Of a stretch of 64,000 nt of DNA, positions 54,342-64,000 are shown piece after piece (positions within the stretch are counted from its first letter, which is position 1; the number at the start of each line of letters is the position of its first letter). Origin of the DNA: Colwellia sp. 20A7. Its GTDB lineage: Bacteria; Pseudomonadota; Gammaproteobacteria; Enterobacterales; Alteromonadaceae. The stretch is taken from the NCBI RefSeq assembly GCF_009832865.1, contig NZ_CP047130.1, forward strand, positions 1,054,001-1,118,000, read 5' to 3'. The position numbers were made by a program, and so were the translations under genes. Under the pieces are notes generated by a model, which did no database searches, was not told the origin of the DNA, and saw only the letters and a list, made by a program, of their open reading frames with translations.

Positions 54342-55607
54342 TTAATGCAATATTCTTGCTTTAATTGTACCGTCAATTGCTTTCAATGCTTTTAATGCTT
54401 GTGCGCTATCAGATGACTCAATATCAATAACCACATAACCAATTTCTGAATCTGTTTGTAAATATTGTGAAGCAATATTTATATTGTTTTCAGCAAAGGC
54501 TTGGTTAATTTTTGTTAAAACGCCTGGTTGGTTATGATGAATGTGTAATAAGCGGCTTGTTCCTGTTTCTCCAGGTAAAGAATGCTCTGGCAGTGATACT
54601 TCTGGGAAGTTAACTGCTGATAAGCTAGAGCCATTGTCAGAATATTTAGCTAATTTACTTGCTACTTCTAAACCAATGTTTTCTTGTGCTTCTTTAGTAC
54701 TACCACCAATATGTGGTGTTAGAATTACATTATCAAAACCACGTAATGGTGATACGAATTCATCATCATTACCTTTTGGCTCAACAGGGAATACATCAAT
54801 AGCAGCACCGGCTATTTTCTTGTCTGTCAATGCTTGTGCAAGTGCTTCTATATCCACAACGGTACCGCGAGAAGCGTTAATAAAAATAGCGCCTTTTTTC
54901 ATCGCAGTAAACTGATCTTTACCTATCATATACTGTGTTTGAGGTGTTTCTGGTACATGTAAACTAACAACATCAGCTTCATTTAATAGTGATTTCAATG
55001 AAGATGATTGACTTGCATTACCTAAAGGTAATTTAGTTTCTATGTCGTAAAATCTAACACGCATACCTAATGTTTCGGCTAAAATACCAAGTTGAGTTCC
55101 AATATGTCCGTAACCAATAATACCGAGTGTTTTACCACGAGCCTCAAAAGAGCCTACTGCTGATTTTAACCATTCACCACGATGTGCTTTTGCACTTTTT
55201 TCTGGAATACCACGTAGCAGTAATAATGCTTCGCCTAATACTAATTCAGCAACAGAACGAGTGTTAGAAAAAGGTGCGTTAAATACTGGAATACCACGTT
55301 TTTTAGCTGCTTTGATATCAACTTGGTTTGTTCCAATACAAAAACAGCCAATAGCGACAAGCTTTTTAGCATGAGTTATTACTTCATCAGTTAGCTGAGT
55401 ACGAGAACGAATACCGATAAAATGCACATCAGCTATTTTGGCAATTAAATCATCATTAGAAAGTGATGTTTTAATATACTCAATATTCGTATAACCTTTC
55501 TCTTTTAACTCCTCAAGTGCGCTTTGATGAACACCTTCAAGTAAAAGGATTTTTATTTTGTCTTTTGCTAATGATTTTTTGCTTATTGTCATAAGGTATG
55601 GCTTCAC
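54342..55607 (-). CDS. serA: D-3-phosphoglycerate dehydrogenase
   Basis: First enzyme of serine biosynthesis. The 421 aa protein matches E. coli SerA almost end to end: IKILLLEGVHQSALEELKEK, IGCFCIGTNQVDIKAAKKRG, the NAD site GIIGYGHIGTQLG, the catalytic Arg, Glu and His in NASRGTVVD, VFPVEP and LTPHIGGST, and a C-terminal ACT domain (LHIHHNQPGVLTKINQAF) that binds serine for feedback control. The start may be GTG 55607 or ATG 55592 (MTISKKSLA), the latter being closer to the E. coli N-terminus; neither has a strong ribosome site. rpiA lies upstream on the same strand, as in E. coli. Confidence 0.95.
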   Translation of the reverse strand: MKPYLMTISKKSLAKDKIKILLLEGVHQSALEELKEKGYTNIEYIKTSLSNDDLIAKIADVHFIGIRSRTQLTDEVITHAKKLVAIGCFCIGTNQVDIKAAKKRGIPVFNAPFSNTRSVAELVLGEALLLLRGIPEKSAKAHRGEWLKSAVGSFEARGKTLGIIGYGHIGTQLGILAETLGMRVRFYDIETKLPLGNASQSSSLKSLLNEADVVSLHVPETPQTQYMIGKDQFTAMKKGAIFINASRGTVVDIEALAQALTDKKIAGAAIDVFPVEPKGNDDEFVSPLRGFDNVILTPHIGGSTKEAQENIGLEVASKLAKYSDNGSSLSAVNFPEVSLPEHSLPGETGTSRLLHIHHNQPGVLTKINQAFAENNINIASQYLQTDSEIGYVVIDIESSDSAQALKALKAIDGTIKARILH

Positions 55608-55886
55608 TTATTTAAGTTAGAATTACATTGTTAGTAAAAAAGTCAGTTAAATAAAAGTCAGCTAAATAAAACGTTTAGATGGCTAGATATCTATAATTTC
55701 AGTAAGATAACATATAGCGTATAAACTCTAAAGAAAATATTTAAGCAAACAAATCAAGTGTTTGATTTTTATGTTTATTTATCTGATTGCTTAGGTGAAT
55801 TAGTTCGGTGAATGAGCGCTAGGTGTTCTAAATTATATTTTTATTATTTAATGTAAATTAATTTAATAACCTATAAGTATATGATA

Positions 55887-56543
55887 TTACTTAATAACTT
55901 TAATGCCGCTAGCGCTACCAAGGATCAATACATCAGCACCTCTTGCGGCAAATAAACCATTTGAGACAACACCAACAATAGCATTAATATCAGCTTCTAA
56001 CTTTTTAGCATCAATAATCTTTAAGTTATGCACATCAATAATGATATTACCATTATCAGTAATAACACCTTGACGATATTCAGGGTCGCCGCCAAGTTTT
56101 ACTAATTGTCGAGCAACATAGCTACGCGCCATAGGAATCACTTCAATTGGTAATGGGAAAGTACCTAATATGTCAACTAACTTTGAATCGTCAGCGATGC
56201 AAATAAATTGATTGGCAACAGCGGCAACAATTTTTTCTCTTGTGAGTGCAGCACCACCACCTTTGATCATGGTTAAATACTCGTTAACTTCATCAGCACC
56301 ATCAACATAAACATCTAAAACACCAATGTTATTAAGATCAAATACCTCAATGCCATGTGCTTCCAAACGTTTAGTCGACTCATCAGAGCTGGAAACTGCA
56401 CCTTCTATATCATCTTTAATCGTTGCTAAAGCGTCAATAAAGTAATTAACGGTAGAGCCAGTACCAACACCAACAATAGTGCCTTCTTTAATAAATTCTA
56501 ATGCTTTATATGCTGCTGCTTTTTTCATTTCATCTTGTGTCAT
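55887..56543 (-). CDS. rpiA: Ribose-5-phosphate isomerase A
   Basis: Interconverts ribose 5-phosphate and ribulose 5-phosphate in the pentose phosphate pathway. The 218 aa protein carries the family motifs [38 protein letters not shown] with the catalytic Asp, and [18 protein letters not shown] lies about 7 bases before the ATG. The rpiA-serA order is the common one in gammaproteobacteria. Confidence 0.97.
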   Translation of the reverse strand: MTQDEMKKAAAYKALEFIKEGTIVGVGTGSTVNYFIDALATIKDDIEGAVSSSDESTKRLEAHGIEVFDLNNIGVLDVYVDGADEVNEYLTMIKGGGAALTREKIVAAVANQFICIADDSKLVDILGTFPLPIEVIPMARSYVARQLVKLGGDPEYRQGVITDNGNIIIDVHNLKIIDAKKLEADINAIVGVVSNGLFAARGADVLILGSASGIKVIK

Positions 56544-56654
56544 GAGTTTGCCTTATAGGTGTTTAGCTATTTTTAGTATTTCATTAATAGCGCAGATTAT
56601 AGCAGTAGCTTGTTAAAAAGACAGTAATAGCAATTTATACTAAGTTGGTATTAA

Positions 56655-57284
56655 CTAAATTGAATTAGTTCTTTTTAGATTAAAATTGTAAGTGTGAGTG
56701 GGGGTGATAATTTTTGGCAATGGTATATCCCAATTTTCTACAGGAATAGTCTCGACTTGTTGGCAATCATGAGCAAGCCCTATTGGATAGAAGTGATGTT
56801 GTTGCCAATTGGCAAGTGTTCTATCGTAAAAGCCACCACCCATTCCTAATCGAGCACCCTTATCGTCAAAAGCAACTAATGGTGTGAATAAAAGATCAAG
56901 TTGGGCTAATGGGCAAATTTTATTGACGGCTAATTTAGGTTCAAAAATACCATAGCTATTTTGTATCATTACGCTATTTTCTTCATATAAAAGGAATAGC
57001 AAATGACCTGAACAAAATGGATGTAAAACGGGCAAATAAACATGTTTATTTTGTTGCCAGCACCAACGAATAAATGGCTGTAAATCTAATTCGCCGTCAT
57101 TAGCTAAGTACAAAGCAATATGTTGAGATTTTTTTACAAAAATACTTTTTTTTAATGTTAATAATAAAGCCTGAGCAGCTTCTTGTTGAAATGTATTTGT
57201 GAGCTCTTTTCTTCTGCTACGAATTGTTTTTCTAATTGAGTTTCTATCGCAGTATTGGGTTGGTATTAATAAAGATTTAGTCAT
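56655..57284 (-). CDS. fau: 5-formyltetrahydrofolate cyclo-ligase
   Basis: Converts 5-formyltetrahydrofolate to 5,10-methenyltetrahydrofolate using ATP. The 209 aa protein has IRSRRKEL, YLANDGELDLQPFI and the diagnostic GARLGMGGGFYDRTL near the end. In many relatives this gene follows zapA and the 6S RNA; here its upstream neighbour is a POT transporter, and I see no 6S RNA. The start ATG has no strong ribosome site. Confidence 0.93.
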   Translation of the reverse strand: MTKSLLIPTQYCDRNSIRKTIRSRRKELTNTFQQEAAQALLLTLKKSIFVKKSQHIALYLANDGELDLQPFIRWCWQQNKHVYLPVLHPFCSGHLLFLLYEENSVMIQNSYGIFEPKLAVNKICPLAQLDLLFTPLVAFDDKGARLGMGGGFYDRTLANWQQHHFYPIGLAHDCQQVETIPVENWDIPLPKIITPTHTYNFNLKRTNSI

Positions 57285-57308
57285 TTAATATTTCTTAATT
57301 GAAAATAA

Positions 57309-57334
57309 AGGTGGGTGTATTGAAACACCCACCT
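57309..57334 (-). terminator. Intrinsic terminator for the POT transporter gene
   Basis: Arms AGGTGGGTGT (57309-57318) and ACACCCACCT (57325-57334), 6-base loop; on the minus strand it runs into TTTATTTTC. It lies 20 bases beyond the transporter stop. Confidence 0.85.
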
Positions 57335-57353
57335 AATGCTAAATAAAAGTTAA

Positions 57354-58877
57354 TTAAGCATTATTATTTGCTAAATTAGGATTAGTCTTTGTTTCATTTT
57401 CATCTGATACATTTTCCCAGAATCGTGACTTGAAACCTATTAGTAAAACAATCAAACCAATACTAATCGTAAATAAGCTAATTTGTATGTATAGCGAAGG
57501 TATTTGAGAAACATTATTTGGATCATAATTACCTGCTAATAAACCTGAAATGATATTTCCAATAGAATAAGTTAATACAAAAATACCCATCATTTGTCCT
57601 GCAAAGCGTTTTGGTGATAATTTACTTACCGCACTCAACGCTACAGGGCTTAAGCATAATTCACCAACAGTATGTAAGAAATAAGTCGCCACTAACCAAT
57701 AAGGCGCAATTTTCATTCCTGACGCTGCATATTGTGCTGCAAAAAACATAACAATAAAGCCGCTGCCCATAATAATTAAACCAATTGCACATTTTATTCC
57801 ATAAGAAGGACTTACAAGTCTTTTTCCTAAATTAATCCATAAAGCAGCAAAGAAAGGAGATAATAAGACAATGAATATAGAATTTAACGATTGAAACCAT
57901 CCTGTTGGTATTTCAAATGAGCCGACGATACGGTCAGTATAATCACGAGTAAATAAGTTCATTGAAGAGCCTGCTTGCTCAAAACCAGACCAAAAACAAG
58001 CGGAAGCGACACAGATAATAAGTAGCGCTATGAGTTTTTTCTTTTCAGCAACAGATAAAGAACCACCGAAATAAATAGTGGCATAGTAAACGACGAAAAT
58101 AGCAGAAAAAGCAACAGCAACATATTGCGCAATAGTTACCGGTACAATTGTAACAATACCTTGAAATATGGCATAAGTTAACGCTGCAACGCTAGCTAAA
58201 AATATAGCGATAATAGTCCAACTTAATTTTTGTGCCTTTTTTGATAAAGGATAAACTGGTTTTGCGCCAACACCATTAAGGTTAGGTGTTGTAATTTTGT
58301 ACTGAATTAAGCCTACAGCCATACCTATGGCAGCAGCACCAAACGCCCAGTGCCAACCTTGATTTTCCATTAGATAACCACAAACACCGTAACCTATGAT
58401 TGAACCTATATTAATACCCATATAATAAATGGCGTAACCACTGTCACGACGAACATCTTCATCAGAATATAGTTGACCAACCATGGCACCAATATTTGGT
58501 TTTAATAAGCCTGTACCTAAGACAACAAAAATCAAACCAATAAAGAATGAATACTCGCTAGGAATAGCTAAAATGATATGACCAATCATAATGATGATAC
58601 CGCCATACCATACGGCTTTTTGTCCACCCATTAATCTATCAGCGAGCCAACCACCGGGAAGTCCCATAAAATATACACAACCTGTGTATAATCCGTAAAT
58701 TGCAGCTGCTGAAGCAACGGTTAAACTTAAACCACCTTCTTGTAAAGTCGCCGTCATAAATAAAACAAGTAACATGCGCATGCCGTAATAACTCATGCGC
58801 TCCCACATTTCTGTAAAAAAAAGCGTTTTAAGGCCACTCGGCTGACCAAAAAAGTCTTTTGCTGGTTTTGATGACAT
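57354..58877 (-). CDS. POT-family proton-dependent oligopeptide transporter
   Basis: Major-facilitator transporter for di- and tripeptides of the POT/DtpA type, in the inner membrane. The 507 aa protein has the ExxER-type motif FFTEMWERMSYYGMRMLL (about 20-37), GGWLADR, the PTR2 motif GTGLLKPNIGAMVGQLY and the later GFEQAGSSMNLF. Around 12-14 hydrophobic helices are visible. AGGA lies 8 bases before the ATG. It stands alone between its terminator and a 470-base upstream region, so it is probably a single-gene unit. Confidence 0.93.
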   Translation of the reverse strand: MSSKPAKDFFGQPSGLKTLFFTEMWERMSYYGMRMLLVLFMTATLQEGGLSLTVASAAAIYGLYTGCVYFMGLPGGWLADRLMGGQKAVWYGGIIIMIGHIILAIPSEYSFFIGLIFVVLGTGLLKPNIGAMVGQLYSDEDVRRDSGYAIYYMGINIGSIIGYGVCGYLMENQGWHWAFGAAAIGMAVGLIQYKITTPNLNGVGAKPVYPLSKKAQKLSWTIIAIFLASVAALTYAIFQGIVTIVPVTIAQYVAVAFSAIFVVYYATIYFGGSLSVAEKKKLIALLIICVASACFWSGFEQAGSSMNLFTRDYTDRIVGSFEIPTGWFQSLNSIFIVLLSPFFAALWINLGKRLVSPSYGIKCAIGLIIMGSGFIVMFFAAQYAASGMKIAPYWLVATYFLHTVGELCLSPVALSAVSKLSPKRFAGQMMGIFVLTYSIGNIISGLLAGNYDPNNVSQIPSLYIQISLFTISIGLIVLLIGFKSRFWENVSDENETKTNPNLANNNA

Positions 58878-59346
58878 AAAATTGTCCTAATTTTCATTAT
58901 TATATTAAGTAGAGATACTTGCGTAAATGTACACTTTGCCTTAAAAATTCAAACGGCAAAAAAAATGCACAATGTGCTTTTATACCTGTGCTTTGGTTTA
59001 AAGGCAAGTTTGGATAACGAACAAGGTACTGGTTAATTGAAGTTGTGTAGCGAAATCTTTCCTAGAATAAAAAATAAAATGGGCAATAAGGCAATTTCAA
59101 AAGGAATCTATTGCTATTAATTGATGATATTACAATCATGCACAGTTTAAGCACTAACATGCATGACTTTGAAGTTGTTTGCCTATAAATATACTGTTAA
59201 ACTTTTGTTATTATTATTATGTGAATATTATGCGAAATAAAATGCTAAATAAATTTATTAAACGTATTTACGTATAGTTTAAGCACTCTCAATTCTTATG
59301 GTCACTAGTTAGTGGAATTTAATACAATTTTAAATGGAATAATTCA
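58878..59346. other. Intergenic region between divergent POT and tviB genes
   Basis: About 470 AT-rich bases. No gene is seen. GTTTAAGCACT occurs twice, near 59147 and 59278, and could be a binding site pair. Promoters for both flanking genes should lie here. Confidence 0.45.
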
Positions 59347-60627
59347 ATGTCAATTACATTAAGTGAAGTAAAAATAGCTATTATTGGTCTGGGCTATGTA
59401 GGTTTACCCTTAGCTGTAGAGTTTGGGAAGAAATATCCAACTCTAGGCTTTGATATTAACACCAAGCGTGTAGAAGAGCTAAAGCAAGGTCACGATTTCA
59501 CTTTAGAAGTGTCAGCAGATGAATTAGCTGACTCAGCTTTTATTTCATACTCTTGTGATGTAGAAGCATTAAAATCTAGTAATGTTTATATTGTAACGGT
59601 ACCAACGCCTATTGATGAACATAAGCAACCGGATTTAACTCCGCTTGTTAAAGCAAGTCAAATGCTTGCTACTGTTATCAAAAAAGGCGATGTTGTCATA
59701 TATGAATCAACTGTTTACCCTGGAGCAACTGAAGACGTTTGTATTCCGCAAATAGAAAAAAATTCAGGTTTAGTGTTCAACAAAGACTTTTTTGCCGGTT
59801 ACTCACCTGAACGTATTAATCCAGGTGATAAAGAACACAGAGTGACTAATATTTTAAAAGTTACGTCAGGTTCAACGAGTGAAATTGCAGATTTTATTGA
59901 TAGTCTATACGGCTCAATTATCACGGCAGGGACATATAAAGCGTCAAGTATCCAAGTTGCAGAAGCTGCAAAAGTTATTGAAAATACCCAACGTGATTTA
60001 AATATAGCGTTAATAAATGAACTTGCCGTTATTTTTAATAAGTTAAATATTGATACTGAAGAAGTATTGAAAGCTGCTGGCACAAAGTGGAACTTTTTAC
60101 CGTTCCGTCCAGGTTTAGTTGGCGGTCATTGTATTGGAGTAGATCCTTATTATTTAACACATAAAGCTCAATCTATAGGATACAATCCAGAAGTTATTCT
60201 AGCAGGTCGTCGTATTAATGATGGGATGGGTGCTTATGTCGTTTCGCAACTTATTAAAACAATGATTAAACGTAATATAGGTGTTAATGGCGCTAACGTT
60301 TTAGTGATGGGATTAACTTTTAAAGAAAACTGTCCTGATGTTCGTAATACTAAAATTGTTGATATTTTATCTGAACTTGCCGAGTACGATACCAATGTAG
60401 ATGTTTATGACCCTTGGGTTAATCCTAGCGAAGCAAAAGATGAGTATGGCGTAGAGTTAATAGTTAAACCTAAAAATTCTCATTATGACGCTGTTATTTT
60501 CGCTGTAGCTCATAATGAATTTAAAGCATTATCAAATGATGATATTAAAGGTTTAATGAAAACTGATCATGTTATTTATGATTTAAAATATATGCTTGAT
60601 CCTCAATTAGCCGATATTCGTTTATAG
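59347..60627 (+). CDS. tviB: UDP-N-acetylhexosamine 6-dehydrogenase (TviB/WbpO type)
   Basis: Nucleotide-sugar dehydrogenase making a UDP-N-acetylhexosaminuronic acid. The 426 aa protein has the N-terminal NAD site [33 protein letters not shown] and SPERINPGD, the catalytic cysteine in [12 protein letters not shown] (about residue 261) and the C-terminal [15 protein letters not shown]. Sequence features fit TviB, WbpO and WbpA rather than UDP-glucose dehydrogenase. The tviC-type epimerase is next, so the product is probably UDP-GalNAcA for a surface polysaccharide. Confidence 0.9.
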   Translation: MSITLSEVKIAIIGLGYVGLPLAVEFGKKYPTLGFDINTKRVEELKQGHDFTLEVSADELADSAFISYSCDVEALKSSNVYIVTVPTPIDEHKQPDLTPLVKASQMLATVIKKGDVVIYESTVYPGATEDVCIPQIEKNSGLVFNKDFFAGYSPERINPGDKEHRVTNILKVTSGSTSEIADFIDSLYGSIITAGTYKASSIQVAEAAKVIENTQRDLNIALINELAVIFNKLNIDTEEVLKAAGTKWNFLPFRPGLVGGHCIGVDPYYLTHKAQSIGYNPEVILAGRRINDGMGAYVVSQLIKTMIKRNIGVNGANVLVMGLTFKENCPDVRNTKIVDILSELAEYDTNVDVYDPWVNPSEAKDEYGVELIVKPKNSHYDAVIFAVAHNEFKALSNDDIKGLMKTDHVIYDLKYMLDPQLADIRL

Positions 60628-60653
60628 GTTAGGCAAGTCTTTTCATTCTTTAG

Positions 60654-60692
60654 ATGTTTCGCTTTCCTCTTGCTATGAGGGAAGCGAAACAT
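60654..60692. other. 16-bp hairpin between tviB and tviC
   Basis: ATGTTTCGCTTTCCTC (60654-60669) pairs with GAGGGAAGCGAAACAT (60677-60692) with one T-G pair and a 7-base loop. No T-run follows, so it may attenuate or stabilise the message. Confidence 0.55.
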
Positions 60693-60860
60693 TTAAAGGT
60701 GTAAAAATGAAGAGTAAGATTTTTAATTAAGTGTCAAATCAAGAAGTTTTGCATCAATCTAACTGAATAGTTATCATTTCTATACCATCTTATTTTCGTC
60801 ATTTCGTAAGTATTTAATACGAAATTTAACAATCAAATATATTAATTTCAGGTTTACTTT

Positions 60861-61901
60861 ATGACTCGTTATCAAGAAATAAAAATACAATTAACATCCG
60901 CACCTAAAACATGGTTAGTCACTGGGTGTGCTGGCTTCATTGGCTCTAACTTATTAGAAACTTTATTACTTTTAAATCAAAACGTAGTAGGGCTAGATAA
61001 CTTTGCGACAGGACATCAGCATAATTTAGATGAAGTTAAAGGACAAGTTTCCGCTGAGCAATGGCAAAACTTTACTTTTATTGAAGGTGATATTCGTAGT
61101 CTTGATGATTGTAAAAAAGCAGTGGGTACAGTTGATAAAAAAGTTGATTATATTCTTCATCAAGCTGCATTAGGATCTGTACCGCGCTCTATTGCTGATC
61201 CTATTTTAACTAACTCTGCTAATATAACGGGTTTTTTAAATATGTTGGTTGCAGCAAAAGAAGCTATGGTTAGTAGCTTTGTTTATGCTGCTTCTAGCTC
61301 AACTTATGGTGATCACCCTGCATTACCTAAAATAGAAGAAAATATTGGTAAGCCATTATCACCTTATGCGGTTACCAAATATGTAAATGAACTATATGCG
61401 GATGTTTTTAATAAAACTTATGGACTCAATGCTACTGGTTTACGTTACTTTAATGTGTTTGGTAAACGTCAAGACCCGGACGGAGCGTATGCTGCTGTTA
61501 TTCCTAAATGGACTGCAGCCATGATTGAAAATCAAGATGTTCAGGTTAATGGTGATGGTGAAACAAGTAGAGATTTTTGTTTTATAGAAAATGCAGTACA
61601 GGCTAATATTTTAGCAGCGACAGCTCCAGATAGTGGAAAGAACCAAGTCTATAATGTTGCTTTAGGTGATAGAACTACTTTAAACACGTTATTTGACAGC
61701 TTAAAGAGTGCTTTGCAAAGTAATGGTATTAAATATCAAAAATCACCTGTTTACCGTGAATTTAGAGCGGGCGATGTACGTCACTCACAAGCCGATATTT
61801 CAAAAGCAAAATCAATGATAGGTTTTGAACCAGAATTTAAAATTCAACAAGGCATTGATAAAGCAATGCCTTGGTATGTTTCATTTTTGTTGAATAAGTA
61901 A
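60861..61901 (+). CDS. tviC: UDP-N-acetylglucosamine/glucosaminuronate 4-epimerase (TviC/WbpP type)
   Basis: Extended short-chain dehydrogenase that inverts C4 of a UDP-HexNAc or its uronic acid. The 346 aa protein has the NAD site [13 protein letters not shown] (about 21-33), the [12 protein letters not shown] segment, the catalytic YAVTK (about 176), [14 protein letters not shown] and [17 protein letters not shown]. All match WbpP/TviC. It follows tviB by 233 bases. Together they give the sugar precursor; glycosyltransferase and export genes are not in the window. Confidence 0.92.
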   Translation: MTRYQEIKIQLTSAPKTWLVTGCAGFIGSNLLETLLLLNQNVVGLDNFATGHQHNLDEVKGQVSAEQWQNFTFIEGDIRSLDDCKKAVGTVDKKVDYILHQAALGSVPRSIADPILTNSANITGFLNMLVAAKEAMVSSFVYAASSSTYGDHPALPKIEENIGKPLSPYAVTKYVNELYADVFNKTYGLNATGLRYFNVFGKRQDPDGAYAAVIPKWTAAMIENQDVQVNGDGETSRDFCFIENAVQANILAATAPDSGKNQVYNVALGDRTTLNTLFDSLKSALQSNGIKYQKSPVYREFRAGDVRHSQADISKAKSMIGFEPEFKIQQGIDKAMPWYVSFLLNK

Positions 61902-61975
61902 AGTAGCTTTTTGGTTAAAGGTTAAAGTTAACAGCTTGACCTGGTCAGCTTAACGTTTAGCTACATATACAACTG

Positions 61976-62006
61976 AAAAGGGGATTACTAAGTTAATTCC
62001 CTTTTT
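61976..62006 (+). terminator. Intrinsic terminator after tviC
   Basis: AAAAGGGGATTA (61976-61987) pairs with TAATTCCCTTTT (61994-62005), including one G-T pair, and is followed by a T. It lies in the gap between convergent tviC and the TcpQ-like gene. Confidence 0.65.
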
Positions 62007-62041
62007 GCATAAGTCATATAAATGATCTTCTTCACTTGGTA

Positions 62042-62671
62042 TTAATTTAAGTGCAGACATTCATCATCAAGATAAGTATTAGGCTCATTAACAAAAACTA
62101 AAGTTCGTTGGCGATAACAAAAATAACTATTAATACCTTCAGGAAAATGGCTTGATATTGCATCGCCTATTTTCTTCGCTGTATTTATGATGTCGTTATC
62201 AATACGAAAAGGATTTTTAATGACAAAATCTCTGTTGATACGCCACATAATATCTAACCCTTCGCTGGATGAATATTCAGACAGTTTTTGATAAAGCGTT
62301 TCTCCTACTCTAAAGGGGCGGCTTTCTTCGGTTCCACGCCAGCTTCTAGGGTAAGAGCGTGTGGTTATTTCTCTTGCTTGTAATATTTTAGTTAAATCAC
62401 CTTCCGGCTCTGGCAAAAAAATAACATTATTTACTATTTTTCTGTCTTCTTTATCACCATAAACTTTAGCATAAAAATTAGAGAGCCCTTCAGCTGCAGC
62501 ATTTGGTCTTTTGGTGTTAAGTTGCTTTTTTATCGTACCACTAGCTTCAAGTGTTGATGATTGTGCATCACCTTGATTTGAAGAAAGCAGTAAATCTTTA
62601 TTGAGAAAAAAAGCAACAGCAAGACCAATCAAGATAGCTGCAATAATAGCACTTCGAATCCAAAACCCCAT
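62042..62671 (-). CDS. Membrane-anchored protein with a TcpQ-like C-terminal domain
   Basis: A 209 aa protein with one N-terminal membrane helix (about 5-24), a polar linker, and a C-terminal domain (about 118-205) with FRVGETLYQKLSEYSSSEGLDI, IMWRINRDFVI and NSYFCYRQRTLVFV. This pattern (a short helix, W-x-x-NRDF/Y strand, and a final VLVV strand) resembles the TcpQ/PilL-C-type domain of secretion and pilus proteins, but the match is by eye only. Two late cysteines (in YFCYR and DECLHLN) could form a disulfide. GGAAG lies about 10 bases before the ATG. Function is unknown; it lies next to an lpxL gene. Confidence 0.5.
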   Translation of the reverse strand: MGFWIRSAIIAAILIGLAVAFFLNKDLLLSSNQGDAQSSTLEASGTIKKQLNTKRPNAAAEGLSNFYAKVYGDKEDRKIVNNVIFLPEPEGDLTKILQAREITTRSYPRSWRGTEESRPFRVGETLYQKLSEYSSSEGLDIMWRINRDFVIKNPFRIDNDIINTAKKIGDAISSHFPEGINSYFCYRQRTLVFVNEPNTYLDDECLHLN

Positions 62672-62798
62672 ATAGGTACACTTCCAATTGCTATAATGTT
62701 GAATATAAGGCTATACCATACAAAATAGTTAAATAATTATCAAAGAATAACAGTATATATTCATCGCTTCGTTGATTATTGATTACTCGTAATGCGTG

Positions 62799-63737
62799 TT
62801 ACTTGTAAACAGAAGGTTCATCTGGGTTAGGGCGAGTTTTAAATCGTCGGTGTAACCACATATATTGTTCTGGTTTTTGAGAAATCGCTTTCTCTAATTC
62901 TTGATTCACGCGTATTAAGTCAGCTTCGTCATCTTTACTTGGAAAATTATCAAATGGTGGAGAAATTGTTAAGGTATAGCCACTGTCATCTTCATTTCTA
63001 ATTGGAACGATCATCATTGTTTCAACATTTTTTTGTCGCGCAAAAATTAACGTACCTGTTGTTGTTGCAGTCTCTTTTACACCAAAAAAGGGGACGAATA
63101 AACTGCGATTTCTGCCGTAGTCTTGATCAGGTAAATAAATACAGGCTTCTTTATCTCTTAAAGCTTTCATCAGGCCTTTGACGTCTTTTTTACCTAACAT
63201 ATATTTATTTGAACGCCCACGCCCACGAAATTGGAAGAACTCCATTAAAGGGTTATTATGCGGGCGATAAAACACTACCATCGGATGTCCATAACCTATT
63301 CCACGTGCATTAATTTCTACACTTAAATAATGCATTGCAAGCAAGAGAATACCTTTACCTTCGCTTTGCGCTTTTTCTATATGTTCTAACCCAATCACAT
63401 TAAACTTTCGTTTAATACGCCAATCTGGCCACCACCAACCCATGCCAGTTTCAAATAATGCAATGCCTGTGTTTTCGAAGTTTTTCTTTAATATTACTTC
63501 TCTTTCTTGCTCGCTCATTTCTGGAAAGCACAACTTTAAGTTAACATCCGCAATGTGTTTTCTTTTGGAGCCTATTTTATATAGTAGACGCCCTAGCATT
63601 CGACCTAAGCCTAATTGCCACTTGTAAGGGAGCCACGAAATACTGTAAAGAATAAAAACGCCTAGCCAAGTTAACCAGTATTTAGGCAATAAAAAGGCTA
63701 GTTTAAAATCAGGCTGTAAAACTTTATTTTTACTCAC
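62799..63737 (-). CDS. lpxL: LpxL/HtrB-family lipid A acyltransferase
   Basis: Inner-membrane acyltransferase adding a late acyl chain to Kdo2-lipid A. The 312 aa protein has one N-terminal membrane segment (about 15-33), the catalytic HX4E motif in LAMHYLSVEINARG (His and Glu), VFYRPHNNPLMEFF, IYLPDQDYGRNRSLFVPFFG and the C-terminal YMWLHRRFKTRP, all typical of LpxL/LpxP. It starts with GTG 63737, AAGAGA about 8 bases upstream. LpxL cannot be told from the cold-induced LpxP by sequence alone; the latter would suit a cold-adapted organism. Confidence 0.9.
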   Translation of the reverse strand: MSKNKVLQPDFKLAFLLPKYWLTWLGVFILYSISWLPYKWQLGLGRMLGRLLYKIGSKRKHIADVNLKLCFPEMSEQEREVILKKNFENTGIALFETGMGWWWPDWRIKRKFNVIGLEHIEKAQSEGKGILLLAMHYLSVEINARGIGYGHPMVVFYRPHNNPLMEFFQFRGRGRSNKYMLGKKDVKGLMKALRDKEACIYLPDQDYGRNRSLFVPFFGVKETATTTGTLIFARQKNVETMMIVPIRNEDDSGYTLTISPPFDNFPSKDDEADLIRVNQELEKAISQKPEQYMWLHRRFKTRPNPDEPSVYK

Positions 63738-63920
63738 AGTGTTTTCTCTTGATAGGATTAAGGAGATTATTTGATGTTAATTATATCGATTAACAGCAGT
63801 TATGTGAAAGAAGAACTGACGGTTTTATTAAAAGTGCGGCTACCTTTAGCTGTAGTCTAATTTTTTCACTGTTTTTTAAGTAAAACGGTATTAGTAATTA
63901 AGGTGCTTTTATTATAAAAA

Positions 63921-63947
63921 AAGGGGCCGTATTAAATAGGTCCCCTT
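63921..63947 (-). terminator. Intrinsic terminator for the gene at the right edge
   Basis: On the minus strand, AAGGGGACC pairs with GGCCCCTT with one bulged base, followed by seven Ts. It supports a minus-strand gene ending just to its right. Confidence 0.7.
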
Positions 63948-63967
63948 AATTACTTTATTCTTTAATA

Positions 63968-64000
63968 TTACTTTGCAGCCATTAATCCTGTATTAATTGA
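63968..64000 (-). CDS. C-terminal end of an unidentified gene, cut by the window edge
   Basis: Eleven codons ending SINTGLMAAK-stop are readable on the minus strand up to the window end. The terminator 20 bases beyond the stop supports a real gene. It is too short to identify. Confidence 0.4.
   Translation of the reverse strand, partial: SINTGLMAAK

Noticed and set aside
57285..57353. 6S RNA next to fau
   Set aside because: The gap is only 69 bases and holds a terminator; no 6S-like long hairpin fits.

Overview
The window looks like chromosomal DNA of a marine, psychrophile-type gammaproteobacterium of the Alteromonadales, most like Colwellia or a close relative. The DNA is visibly AT-rich. 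It carries a polar-flagellum chemotaxis operon tail with parC/parP, a ribH-nusB-thiL-pgpA cluster, ycjX-ycjF, phhA-phhB-tyrR, small lineage-typical families (DUF2802, DUF2986, DUF2884, DUF3014) and several TonB-dependent receptors. The genus assignment is inference from gene content; no rRNA is present to test it.

Layout. 1-4.9 kb: end of the chemotaxis operon (cheB, motA/motC-like, motB/motD-like, parC, parP, cheW, DUF2802). 5-8.9 kb: mlaA, then ribH-nusB-thiL-pgpA and hpf. 8.9-17.5 kb: a 52-aa DUF2986 gene, dbpA, zapE, yggN-like, tapT-like, mmsA divergent from a lysR gene with a palindromic operator, and a DUF3014 gene. 17.7-20.4 kb: the SRP RNA gene (ffs) with a tyrosine recombinase abutting its 3' end and a KAP-family NTPase behind it, a probable small integrative island. 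20.8-31.3 kb: ECF sigma, FecR, STN-type TonB receptor, an NhaC-type antiporter split by an IS66 element, and an argH-like lyase. 31.6-35.1 kb: TPR-GGDEF diguanylate cyclase, ComFB-family protein, priC. 35.5-45.9 kb: two TonB receptors with nearly identical leaders and signal peptides but divergent mature parts, separated by a methyltransferase gene and a decayed ycjX fragment; the second receptor is split by an inverted second copy of the same IS66 element. 46.3-48.9 kb: ycjX-ycjF. 49-54.1 kb: aromatic amino-acid catabolism (phhA, phhB, tyrR, fah, maiA) with TyrR boxes. 54.3-58.9 kb, minus strand: serA, rpiA, fau, POT transporter. 59.3-61.9 kb: UDP-HexNAc dehydrogenase and 4-epimerase (tviB/tviC type). 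62-63.7 kb, minus strand: a TcpQ-like membrane protein and an LpxL-type acyltransferase.

How the genes work together. The chemotaxis genes place and build polar signalling arrays and a stator. The phh/tyr genes convert phenylalanine to tyrosine and carry out the last two steps of homogentisate breakdown, under TyrR. The FecI-FecR-receptor-NhaC-ArgH block reads as an inducible uptake and cleavage module for an unknown ligand, now broken in this strain by the IS. Both IS insertions leave target duplications and the host reading frames can be rebuilt exactly, so the disruptions are recent. The most unusual points are the SRP-RNA-associated integrase/KAP island, a frameshift at GGGG-TAA shared by both IS66 transposase genes, the receptor with an internal second signal peptide and its own ribosome binding site, the leader cassette shared by two unlike receptors, and a ycjX gene without a usable canonical start codon.
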